Origin: an uncultured beta proteobacterium
GTDB lineage: Bacteria > Pseudomonadota > Gammaproteobacteria > Burkholderiales > Burkholderiaceae_B
Direction of reading: 5' to 3'
Length of the DNA stretch: 7,005 nt
Assembly (NCBI GenBank): GCA_903924715.1
Contig: CAIYCP010000530.1
Coordinates: forward strand, 1 to 7,005
Shown: positions 1 through 6,569 of the stretch, in pieces
How positions within the stretch are numbered: position 1 is the stretch's first letter
Layout of the letters: every line of letters begins with the position of its first letter
Position numbers and translations under genes: made by a program
The notes under the pieces: generated by a model
Seen by the model: only the letters and a program-made list of their open reading frames with translations
Database searches by the model: none
What the model was told of the DNA's origin: nothing

Positions 1-597
1 GTGATTGGTGGTGCTGGTTGCAATTGAATCTTCGGTGACCCCAAAACGTAGCAATTCTTGTTGGGGCAGGTAAATACGGTTTTTTTCCCAGTCAATCGCG
101 ACATCCTGTAAAAAGTTGATCCGTTGCAACGCGGTGCAAATTGCATCGGATTGCGCGAGGGTCTCTCTATTGACTGCGGCATAAAGGTGCAACATTAATC
201 GACCGACTGGATTGGCAGAACGTTTGCAATAGTCGTCGAGCGTGAGTTGGTCTGGGTAACGCTTTTGGACAATATCTTGCTCGAAGGCCGATAAGAGGTT
301 TTCAAAGGGCTCTAGCGGCAGTTGATGCACGGCAATGGTCTGTGCGAGCGGAGTAAATATCTCAACCAAAGTAGGGTGAGCTCCAGGCGTGTGCTCGGGT
401 GTGGCAGTTTGGCAGGCTTGAAGGCATTGGCGATAGGCCTGCAAGGCGCTTAGGCGCTGGTCGTCAGTTGCGTCGCCTTCGTCGGCGATGTCATCAGCGC
501 TACGGGCAAAGCGATAGATGTTCAGAACGGCCTGACGTAAGTGTTTTGGCAGTAAAAATGAAGCAACTGGAAAGTTTTCGTAGTGATTAGTAGACAT
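1..597 (-). CDS. hpnC: Hydroxysqualene synthase HpnC, N-terminal 199 residues (cut by the left edge)
   Basis: This is a trans-isoprenyl diphosphate synthase of the squalene/phytoene synthase family. In the bacterial HpnCDE route, HpnC converts presqualene diphosphate to hydroxysqualene, which feeds hopanoid synthesis. The minus-strand frame is open from the ATG at 597-595 to base 1. The N-terminus (NHYENFPVASFLLP) and the stretch RFARSADDIADEGD are typical of HpnC rather than HpnD. The first Asp-rich motif is D35-x3-D39, the second is D165-x3-D169 in QDVAIDWEKNRIYLP, and YCKRSANPVGRLML lies at 123-136. Both metal/diphosphate-binding motifs are therefore present. The family is usually around 280-300 residues, so about a third is missing beyond the window. 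No good Shine-Dalgarno lies before the ATG. The gene is divergent from the SDR gene; hpnD and hpnE would be expected further to the left but cannot be seen. A carotenoid-type synthase is a less likely alternative. Confidence 0.93.
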   Translation of the reverse strand, partial: MSTNHYENFPVASFLLPKHLRQAVLNIYRFARSADDIADEGDATDDQRLSALQAYRQCLQACQTATPEHTPGAHPTLVEIFTPLAQTIAVHQLPLEPFENLLSAFEQDIVQKRYPDQLTLDDYCKRSANPVGRLMLHLYAAVNRETLAQSDAICTALQRINFLQDVAIDWEKNRIYLPQQELLRFGVTEDSIATSTTNH

Positions 598-694
598 ATT
601 TTGAGATCAAAGTGCTCTGATACGCGCGATTTAACCCAGCAGTACTTCATTTTTGCCTAATTAGCCTCTAAAAGACCCTTATATCGTCAGGCTG

Positions 695-710
695 GCAGCG
701 CTTTAGCTGC
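695..710. repeat. Short inverted repeat (GCAGC/GCTGC) upstream of the SDR gene
   Basis: The arms GCAGC (695-699) and GCTGC (706-710) are perfect complements around a 6-base loop. The repeat sits about 50 bases before the SDR start, in the divergent intergenic region. There is no T-tract after it, so it is unlikely to be an intrinsic terminator. It could be a weak mRNA hairpin, a protein-binding half-site pair, or chance. Arms of only 5 bases are not strong evidence. Confidence 0.25.
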
Positions 711-749
711 GGTAGACTAGCACTAACAAGCGCCTTTGTGCGCTGGCTC

Positions 750-755
750 GGAGAG
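750..755 (+). promoter_or_regulatory. Ribosome binding site that decides the SDR start
   Basis: GGAGAG lies six bases (counting from the GGAG core) before a TTG codon at 760. This is the only good Shine-Dalgarno in the region. It favours TTG 760 over the in-frame TTG at 736, which has no such sequence in front of it. The site falls inside the longer reading frame, which argues that the extra eight residues are not translated. Confidence 0.6.
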
Positions 756-759
756 CAGT

Positions 760-1479
760 TTGAAAGATAGTTGTGTATTAATTACCGGTGCAACAAAAGG
801 AATCGGTTGGGCGCTCACACAACGTCTAGCTGATCGTGGTTGCCACGTGGTCGGTATTGCCCGCAATACGGCTGAAATAGACTTTCCTGGCTATTTATAC
901 GAGTGCGACCTGTCCGACGCAGGTCAAACACAAGACGTATTACAGGTTATCCGCGACAAATTCCCAGTCGATGCTGTGGTCAATAATGTTGGCTCTGCGA
1001 TCTCACAACCGCTCGGCTCGGTTGAATTGTCTGCCCTATACGAGACCTTTGATCTGAACGTACGCACGGCTGTTCAGGTTACGCAAGCGTTTGTTGAGTC
1101 GATGAAAGTGCGTCGCAGTGGTCGAATCATCAATCTTTGCAGCTTAGCGGTGCGTGGTGCGCGGGATGCGACGAGCTACGCGGCGGCCAAAAGCGCCATT
1201 ATTGGCTGCACAAAGACTTGGGCCCTGGATTTGGCCGAATACGGGATCACGGTGAATGCAGTGGCACCTGGGGCAATTGACACTGAACTCTTTATGAACG
1301 CAATGCCCACGGCAGATGTCTCATCGACCGCTGCGGCTATGGTCCCTATGGGGCGCCTGGGTACGGCAAATGAGGTGGCGGCGCTCATCAGTTTCTTGCT
1401 ATCAGCCGAGGCCGGTTTCATCACGGGTCAGATTATTGGGATTGATGGCGGGGGCAGTTTAGGTAGCACCGCGTCGTAA
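760..1479 (+). CDS. Short-chain dehydrogenase/reductase (SDR) family oxidoreductase, substrate unknown
   Basis: This is a classical SDR, a cytosolic NAD(P)-dependent oxidoreductase of 239 residues, which is normal for the family. Counting from the TTG at 760, the cofactor motif TGATKGIG is at 9-16, the NNAG-type motif reads NNVG at 75-78, and the catalytic set is N100, S128, Y140 and K144 (YAAAK). The VNAVAPG loop is at 165-171. Lys13 in the glycine motif and Arg35 after the second strand suggest NADP(H), which is an inference. The Ser-to-Tyr spacing is 12 residues rather than the 13 of FabG, a spacing I recall in one group of SDRs. The start at 760 is preferred because GGAGAG precedes it and because SDRs normally begin a few residues before the first strand; a TTG at 736 would add eight residues. 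The gene is divergent from hpnC and 52 bases before radA. FabG-like or sugar/alcohol dehydrogenase roles cannot be separated from sequence alone. Confidence 0.9.
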   Translation: MKDSCVLITGATKGIGWALTQRLADRGCHVVGIARNTAEIDFPGYLYECDLSDAGQTQDVLQVIRDKFPVDAVVNNVGSAISQPLGSVELSALYETFDLNVRTAVQVTQAFVESMKVRRSGRIINLCSLAVRGARDATSYAAAKSAIIGCTKTWALDLAEYGITVNAVAPGAIDTELFMNAMPTADVSSTAAAMVPMGRLGTANEVAALISFLLSAEAGFITGQIIGIDGGGSLGSTAS

Positions 1480-1531
1480 TCTTTAGGCTGTCAGGCATGG
1501 CACGCAGACCAAGCGATGGTTAAACTAGCCC
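1480..1531 (+). other. Spacer between the SDR gene and radA
   Basis: This 52-base spacer has no stem followed by a T-run, so no intrinsic terminator is seen and read-through into radA is plausible. There is no strong Shine-Dalgarno before the radA ATG. The sequence AAACTAG is at 1522-1528, a few bases before the start; the same heptamer precedes the permease gene. Confidence 0.4.
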
Positions 1532-2896
1532 ATGGCCAAAATTAAAACGATTTTTACCTGCACTGAGTGTGGCGGCATCAGCCCGAAGTGGCTGGGTCAG
1601 TGTACGCATTGCAATGCGTGGAACACGCTCGAAGAATCGCAAGATGCGGGCCCAACGGGCCATGCTGAGCACCGCTACGCACCGTTAGCCGGTGCGGCGC
1701 CTTTGCGTAGTTTGTCTGATGTCGAGGCGCTTGAGCTGCCGCGCATCTCAACCGGCATTGCTGAGTTTGATCGTGTGCTGGGTGGCGGCTTGGTGGCGGG
1801 TGCCGTGGTTTTAATCGGTGGCGATCCAGGTATTGGTAAATCAACCTTGTTGCTTCAGGCGCTCGTCGCGATGTCGGGGCAGTCCCGAGTGTTGTATGTG
1901 ACCGGTGAAGAATCGGCTGAACAGGTCGCTTTGCGCGCCAGACGGCTGGGGCTTTCTGGTGGATCTGTTGATCTCTTTGCCGAAATTCGACTCGAAGCGA
2001 TTCAGCACGCTTTGCTTGAACAAAAGCCGGCTGTGGCCGTCATCGATTCGATACAAACAATCTACTCAAGTGAACTAAGTGCTGCACCAGGTTCGGTGTC
2101 GCAAGTGAAAGAGTGCGCGGCACAATTAACGCGCCTGGCTAAACAAGCGGGGATTCCGATCGTCATGATCGGTCATGTCACGAAAGATGGTACGTTGGCG
2201 GGCCCAAGAGTACTTGAACACATCGTTGATACCGTACTGTATTTTGAGGGCGATACGCACTCGTCGTTTCGTCTTGTGCGCGCTTTTAAAAATCGCTTCG
2301 GAGCGGTCAATGAGTTGGGCGTTTTCGCGATGACCGATCGCGGATTACGCGGGGTTTCTAATCCTTCAGCTTTGTTTTTGTCGCAACACACTAACGAGGT
2401 ATCGGGGTCATGCGTCATGGCCACGCAAGAAGGTACGCGGCCGCTTTTGGTTGAGATCCAGGCCCTGGTTGATACCGCACATGTTCCAAACCCGCGACGC
2501 TTGTCGGTTGGACTTGAGGGCAATCGCCTGGCGATGCTGCTGGCGGTTCTGCATCGACATGCTGGCGTGTCGACGTTTGACCAAGACGTGTTTGTCAATG
2601 CGGTGGGTGGTGTGCGAATTACCGAGCCTGCAGCCGATCTTGCAGTGTTGTTAGCTATTATTTCTTCTTTGCGTGATCGACCACTGCCCAAAGGGTTGAT
2701 TGCGTTTGGCGAAGTTGGCTTGGCCGGTGAAGTCAGGCCGGCACCGCGTGGGCAAGAGCGTTTGCGCGAAGCTGCCAAGTTGGGATTTTCAGTGGCGATT
2801 ATTCCTAAGGCAAATGCACCACGCCAGCCGATTGAAGGTTTAGAGGTCTGGGCAGTTGATCGCTTACAAGACGCGCTTGATCGACTGCGTGCATAA
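1532..2896 (+). CDS. radA: DNA repair protein RadA (Sms)
   Basis: RadA is a RecA-like, hexameric DnaB-type ATPase that helps process recombination intermediates by promoting branch migration during repair and recombination. All expected parts are present in the 454 residues, which is the usual length. A four-cysteine zinc finger is at C10, C13, C24 and C27. Walker A (GDPGIGKST) is at 97-105, with a Walker B-like strand ending at D172. The RadA signature KNRFG is at 253-257. A C-terminal Lon-protease-like domain from about 290 to 454 contains GEVGLAGEVRP at 393-403. The start is well supported because RadA proteins begin with a short MAK-type leader directly before the zinc finger, although the Shine-Dalgarno is poor. 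The stop lies 11 bases before the permease gene, suggesting co-transcription. Nothing appears missing or damaged. Confidence 0.98.
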   Translation: MAKIKTIFTCTECGGISPKWLGQCTHCNAWNTLEESQDAGPTGHAEHRYAPLAGAAPLRSLSDVEALELPRISTGIAEFDRVLGGGLVAGAVVLIGGDPGIGKSTLLLQALVAMSGQSRVLYVTGEESAEQVALRARRLGLSGGSVDLFAEIRLEAIQHALLEQKPAVAVIDSIQTIYSSELSAAPGSVSQVKECAAQLTRLAKQAGIPIVMIGHVTKDGTLAGPRVLEHIVDTVLYFEGDTHSSFRLVRAFKNRFGAVNELGVFAMTDRGLRGVSNPSALFLSQHTNEVSGSCVMATQEGTRPLLVEIQALVDTAHVPNPRRLSVGLEGNRLAMLLAVLHRHAGVSTFDQDVFVNAVGGVRITEPAADLAVLLAIISSLRDRPLPKGLIAFGEVGLAGEVRPAPRGQERLREAAKLGFSVAIIPKANAPRQPIEGLEVWAVDRLQDALDRLRA

Positions 2897-2907
2897 AACT
2901 AGACGCG

Positions 2908-5394
2908 ATGAATATTTTTAAACTCACTTTCAAACAAGCTTGGCGCGATGCGCGGGCGGGCGATTTACGCTTGCTTGCGCTTGCTGTCGTTGTGGCGGTA
3001 GGAGCGATCACCAGCGTGGGCTTTTTAGCTGATCGCGTCGGGCGAGCGCTTGAGCGTGATGCAGCGCAGATGCTCGGTGCAGACTTGGTGTTTGAATCTG
3101 ACACGCCTGTACCCGAAGACTTTTTGACCCAAGCGCATGCGCGCGCGTTAAAGACCGCTCTGACGTGGCAGTTTCCGTCTATGGTTGGCTCAAACGATCA
3201 GCTGGTGCTCTCATCGTTAAAGGCAGTGCAAGCAGGTTACCCGCTGCGCGGAAGCTTACGCACAACAACGGCCATTGCTGCGCCAGATCAGGTGACCCAA
3301 ATTGCCCCGAGTGTCGGTGAAGTCTGGGTTGACGCGCCAATTTTGGGACAAACAAGTCTTCAGATCGGTCAGCAGCTCAAGGTGGGTGATGTGACGCTCA
3401 CGATTTCACGCGTGATTACTTACGAACCCGACCGCGGCCCACAGTTTGTAAATTTGGCGCCTCGGGCGATGTTTCGTGCCGAGGATTTAGCACGTACAGG
3501 TTTAATCGCGCCCGGCAGTCGGGTGCGCCATTCACTGTTAGTTGCCGGTGATGCGGCTGCGGTGCAGTCGTATCGCACCTGGCTCGAAGCCCAAATGAAA
3601 GGTGGTCAAAAAATTCTGACCATCGAAGCAGGGCGTCCTGAAATTCGTCGCTCACTTGACCGAGCGCAACAGTTTTTAGCACTGGTGGCGATGTTGGCCG
3701 TCTTCATTGCAGCGGTCGCTGTGGCACTGGCTGCAAGACGTTTTAGTCAGCGTCATCGACAAAGTATCGCGTTGATGCGCTGTTTAGGGGCGACGCAGGG
3801 CACGGTCTCGCGCATCGTGATGGGTGAGTTTGTTTTGGTCGGTATAGCTGGGTCAGTCATGGGCACGCTTTTGGGTTGGGGTGCTCAGTTTTTGATGATC
3901 GGTGCTTTGGGTGATTTGATCGGGGCAGATTTACCCTCGGCCTCTTGGATGCCTGCCTTGCAAGGTTTGTTCGCCGGTCTCTGGTTATTGCTGACGTTCG
4001 CGTGGCCTCCGTTACAGGCCCTTCGGCAGGTTGCACCCACGCAGATTTTTAGAGCTTCCCACCCGCGAGTGCCCGCACGCAGCCTGTTAGGTTATCTGTT
4101 TGGCGTGGCCGGATTTTCCTTGCTCATGTGGTGGATTGCAAATGATCTTAAATTAGGCGTGGGTCTGGCCTTAGGCTTTTTAGTGGCCTCGCTATTGTTT
4201 GGAGTGGTGAGTGCCGCTGCATTGTGGGCACTTTCGATGCTGCGTCGATATTTAACTGCGTTTCCGGTAATGCGTTTTGCGATCACTGGTGTTGTGCGTC
4301 GGCGTGCGGCGACCATCGCACAAATCAGTGCGTTAGCCGTGGGCATGATGGCGATCTTGCTGTTGACCATCGTTCGTACCGACTTGCTTGCGGGGTGGCA
4401 ACGTACCTTGCCGCCCGATGCACCCAATCGCTTTCTGATCAATGTGCAGCCAGATCAAGTCGACGGTGTCGGGCAAGCGTTACGCGAAGCGGGTTTAACT
4501 CGCGCGGTGATGTCGCCCATGGTGAGGGGAAGACTACTGTCACGCAACGCAGAGCCATTAAGCGCGAGTGATTACACCGAAGAGCGTGCGCAGCGTTTGA
4601 TCGAACGCGAGTTTAATTTGTCGTACGCCGCGCAGTTACCCGAACCCGGTCAGGTGGTTGCGGGCCGTGATCTGATATCGGATGCTTTCGAAGTGTCTCT
4701 TGAAACTGGGTTGGCTAAAACACTGAAGTTGCAGCTTGGTGATCGTTTAGAATTTGATGTTGCGGGCCAGGTTATCAACGTGACAGTAACAAGCCTGCGT
4801 CGGGTCGACTGGGATTCAATGCGTGCAAACTTTTTTGCCATCATGACGCCCGCCTCTTTAAAAGACGCGCCGCAAACGTATATGACTGCGTTTCATTTAC
4901 AACCTGAACAGACTGAGCCGCTACAAAAGCTTGTGCAAAAATTTCCTAACTTGACGGTTTTTGATGTGGGTGCAATCTTGGGGCAGTTGCAGAGCATCCT
5001 GGATAAAGTATCGGTAGCCGTTCAGGGCTTGTTTGTGTTTTCGCTCTTTGCCGGTGCGCTGGTACTGGCGGCCGCTTTGTCCGCTACCCGAGACGAACGC
5101 GTGCGTGAGGCTGCCTTGATGCGGGCACTTGGGGCATCGAGGCGCCAGTTAGCAACAGCTCAACGTATTGAACTGCTAGCTGTTGGGGCGCTTGCGGGGG
5201 TGTTGGCTGCAGGCGGAGCGACGCTTGCCGCCTGGGCGCTGTCCACTTGGCTCTTTGAATTCAATATGCGGTTTACCTGGTGGCCTTGGTTACTTGGCAC
5301 CGCGTTTTGTATGTTTGGTGCGTGGCTTGCCGGGGCCTTGGCTTTACGCGGGGTATTGCAGACGCCGCCCTTGACTATTTTGCGTCAGGTCTGA
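2908..5394 (+). CDS. ybbP: YbbP-like FtsX-family ABC transporter permease
   Basis: This 828-residue inner-membrane protein has the two-module layout of YbbP-type permeases (E. coli YbbP is of similar length). A first membrane segment is at about 19-41, followed by a periplasmic domain to about 250. FtsX-type segments follow at about 255-277, 306-330 and 348-366. A middle group is at about 392-410, 415-440 and 471-490, then a second periplasmic domain at about 500-695, and final segments at about 703-724, 755-777 and 792-812. This makes roughly ten segments by eye. The two halves carry matching FtsX motifs, SIALMRCLGAT (286-296) and EAALMRALGAS (734-744). RRVDWDSMRANFF (631-643) also fits the family. 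Such permeases normally work with a separate ATPase (YbbA/LolD-like) in envelope transport or mechanotransmission; no ATPase gene is in this window. The substrate is unknown. The gene is 11 bases after radA and 2 bases before kdkA. Confidence 0.92.
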   Translation: MNIFKLTFKQAWRDARAGDLRLLALAVVVAVGAITSVGFLADRVGRALERDAAQMLGADLVFESDTPVPEDFLTQAHARALKTALTWQFPSMVGSNDQLVLSSLKAVQAGYPLRGSLRTTTAIAAPDQVTQIAPSVGEVWVDAPILGQTSLQIGQQLKVGDVTLTISRVITYEPDRGPQFVNLAPRAMFRAEDLARTGLIAPGSRVRHSLLVAGDAAAVQSYRTWLEAQMKGGQKILTIEAGRPEIRRSLDRAQQFLALVAMLAVFIAAVAVALAARRFSQRHRQSIALMRCLGATQGTVSRIVMGEFVLVGIAGSVMGTLLGWGAQFLMIGALGDLIGADLPSASWMPALQGLFAGLWLLLTFAWPPLQALRQVAPTQIFRASHPRVPARSLLGYLFGVAGFSLLMWWIANDLKLGVGLALGFLVASLLFGVVSAAALWALSMLRRYLTAFPVMRFAITGVVRRRAATIAQISALAVGMMAILLLTIVRTDLLAGWQRTLPPDAPNRFLINVQPDQVDGVGQALREAGLTRAVMSPMVRGRLLSRNAEPLSASDYTEERAQRLIEREFNLSYAAQLPEPGQVVAGRDLISDAFEVSLETGLAKTLKLQLGDRLEFDVAGQVINVTVTSLRRVDWDSMRANFFAIMTPASLKDAPQTYMTAFHLQPEQTEPLQKLVQKFPNLTVFDVGAILGQLQSILDKVSVAVQGLFVFSLFAGALVLAAALSATRDERVREAALMRALGASRRQLATAQRIELLAVGALAGVLAAGGATLAAWALSTWLFEFNMRFTWWPWLLGTAFCMFGAWLAGALALRGVLQTPPLTILRQV
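5387..5389 (+). promoter_or_regulatory. Ribosome binding site for kdkA inside the end of the permease gene
   Basis: AGG in the last codons of the permease gene lies seven bases before the ATG at 5397. It supports that ATG as the kdkA start and implies translation coupled to the permease. The junction also holds the palindrome TGATCA (5392-5397), which spans the permease stop codon and the first base of the kdkA start. Confidence 0.45.
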
Positions 5395-5396
5395 TC

Positions 5397-6152
5397 ATGA
5401 CACTCAGCCCAACGTATTCACCTGCTCCAAGCAATCGCTCAATCTCTCTCGAGCGCTCGTCAACGGTGCTTGAGCAAACGGTTGAGCAAGCCTACCTGCG
5501 CTACGACAGCGTGCTCACCGAGCCCCTCTTGAATCGTTTTGATCCAAGCTACCCACCCTCAAAGGCGCAAGTAGTGCCTTCAGGTGGTCGTGCTGCCGCC
5601 TGGTTTATTCAACTCTTACCGTTTGAGGCCGTTTTGCGGCACTTTAGACGCGGCGGTTTGATGCGGCACTTTGTGCGCGATCGTTATATTTGGACAGGAC
5701 TTGTGCATACACGCTCATTTGCCGAGTTTGATTTGTTGCGCGAGATGTGGCTGGCCGGCTTGCCAGTGCCGCGTCCCTTGGGGGCAGCAGTGTGGCGCGA
5801 GGGGTTGACCTATCGCGCCGCGGTGTTGACGCAACGTATTTCTAATGCCCAACCGCTTGCGCTGCGTCATGAGCCAAGTGTCTGGCACGAAGCCGGTCGC
5901 GTGATTGCACAGATGCATCAGTTTGGTGTGTGGCACGCCGATTTAAATGTCTTTAATCTCTTGGTGGATGCAAACGATCAGGTTTGGATTATTGATCTGG
6001 ATCGCGGACGCCGTGCGGGGTTGACCAACGTGCAGCGCGCCGAAAATCTCTCACGTATGTTGCGCTCGATACGTAAAGTGGTCCCTGAGCGCGAGTCCAG
6101 TTGCTGGAGCTCGCTCAAGCAGGGGTATCAATCCCTTGCCAATCAAGGCTAA
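5397..6152 (+). CDS. kdkA: 3-deoxy-D-manno-octulosonic acid (Kdo) kinase
   Basis: KdkA phosphorylates the Kdo residue attached to lipid A at O-4, at the cytoplasmic face of the inner membrane, during lipopolysaccharide core synthesis. The 251-residue protein matches the KdkA/WaaP kinase-like family length. Recognisable parts are RHFRRGGL (81-88), DRYIWTGL (95-102), the conserved GLPVPRP (121-127), the catalytic loop HADLN (180-184, with D182 the likely catalytic base) and the metal-binding DLDRGR (200-205). The first 45 or so residues are variable. ATG 5397 is chosen because it follows the permease stop by 2 bases, has an AGG seven bases upstream, and gives the family length. An in-frame ATG at 5280 would add 39 residues that overlap the permease gene and resemble nothing in the family. 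KdkA is typical of bacteria that carry a single phosphorylated Kdo on lipid A. Confidence 0.93.
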   Translation: MTLSPTYSPAPSNRSISLERSSTVLEQTVEQAYLRYDSVLTEPLLNRFDPSYPPSKAQVVPSGGRAAAWFIQLLPFEAVLRHFRRGGLMRHFVRDRYIWTGLVHTRSFAEFDLLREMWLAGLPVPRPLGAAVWREGLTYRAAVLTQRISNAQPLALRHEPSVWHEAGRVIAQMHQFGVWHADLNVFNLLVDANDQVWIIDLDRGRRAGLTNVQRAENLSRMLRSIRKVVPERESSCWSSLKQGYQSLANQG

Positions 6153-6209
6153 AAAAAGCACTATGATTTCTATTCAGCGTGATTTGCCAATTTTCTGGGA
6201 TAAAACCTG
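6153..6209 (+). other. Spacer between kdkA and the YffB-like gene
   Basis: This 57-base AT-rich spacer has no hairpin followed by a T-run, so no terminator is seen. TATGAT at 6162-6167 resembles a -10 box, with TTGCCA at 6136-6141 in the end of kdkA as a possible -35, but the 20-base spacing is longer than optimal. An internal promoter for the YffB-like gene and rmuC is possible but weakly supported. GGGA at 6197-6200, nine bases before the ATG, is a plausible Shine-Dalgarno. Confidence 0.35.
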
Positions 6210-6569
6210 ATGGCGTTAACTATGTATGGTCTCGTTCAATGCAGTACGTGTGTCAAAGCGCGTGCTTGGTTGAATCAAAAGGGGATCAGCCATACCTTTG
6301 TTGATTATCGGGCCACTCCGATCGCGCCCGCAGATTTAAAAAAATGGGCCCATACGCTTGGGGGATTTGAAAAGCTCGTGAACCGCGCCTCGATGACTTG
6401 GCGTCAGCTGTCTGATACCTTAAAAGACCCCCAAACTGACGCGCAATGGCTTGCCTTGATTGCGCAATTTCCGGCCCTGATTCGCCGCCCTTTGACCGTC
6501 TACCTTGATGGGTCGGTCACGGTGGGCTTTAACGAAAAACGTTATCTCGAAAAATTGGGTTCGGCATGA
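6210..6569 (+). CDS. yffB: ArsC-family (Spx/MgsR/YffB-type) thioredoxin-fold protein
   Basis: This 119-residue protein has the thioredoxin-like fold of the ArsC superfamily and closely follows E. coli YffB: MYGLVQCSTCVKAR at the N-terminus, DYR at 32-34, TWR at 63-65 and the family RRPL at 92-95, followed by a GF motif near 106. It carries Cys11 and Cys14 as a CxxC pair, whereas E. coli YffB, as I recall it, has only the first cysteine here. The role is not established; a glutathione- or thiol-dependent reductase function has been suggested for the family. True arsenate reduction is unlikely because no ars genes are nearby and the sequence belongs to the YffB group rather than ArsC proper. 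Spx-type transcription control is a Gram-positive role and is not expected. GGGA nine bases upstream supports the ATG. The stop overlaps the rmuC start by four bases. Confidence 0.88.
   Translation: MALTMYGLVQCSTCVKARAWLNQKGISHTFVDYRATPIAPADLKKWAHTLGGFEKLVNRASMTWRQLSDTLKDPQTDAQWLALIAQFPALIRRPLTVYLDGSVTVGFNEKRYLEKLGSA

Larger units (their letters stand above)
598..759. promoter_or_regulatory. Divergent intergenic region between hpnC and the SDR gene
   Basis: This 162-base stretch separates two divergently transcribed genes, so it should hold promoters in both directions. It is visibly more AT-rich than the flanking genes in its middle (about 641-685). The best plus-strand candidate is TTGCCT at 653-658 with a TATA-like stretch at 679-685, but the spacing of about 20 bases is long and the -10 match is poor. 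I see no convincing sigma-70 promoter for hpnC and no operator I can name. A short inverted repeat lies at 695-710. Promoter content is inferred from gene arrangement, not from clear boxes. Confidence 0.4.

Noticed and set aside
399..590. 63-codon plus-strand open frame
   Set aside because: It is antisense to the hpnC coding region and its Arg-rich product resembles no family.
2173..2778. 201-codon minus-strand open frame
   Set aside because: It lies wholly inside radA, which has all family motifs; the product is low-complexity and Arg/Ser/Thr-rich, typical of an antisense shadow.
4092..4571. Open frames on both strands of about 115 codons inside the permease gene
   Set aside because: The permease frame encodes conserved membrane segments here; the others are compositional shadows.
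6151..6157. A-run after the kdkA stop as part of a terminator
   Set aside because: No stable stem lies next to it in the orientation needed on either strand.
6210..6569. Arsenate resistance gene arsC
   Set aside because: The sequence follows the YffB group (TWR, RRPL) and there are no other ars genes in the window.
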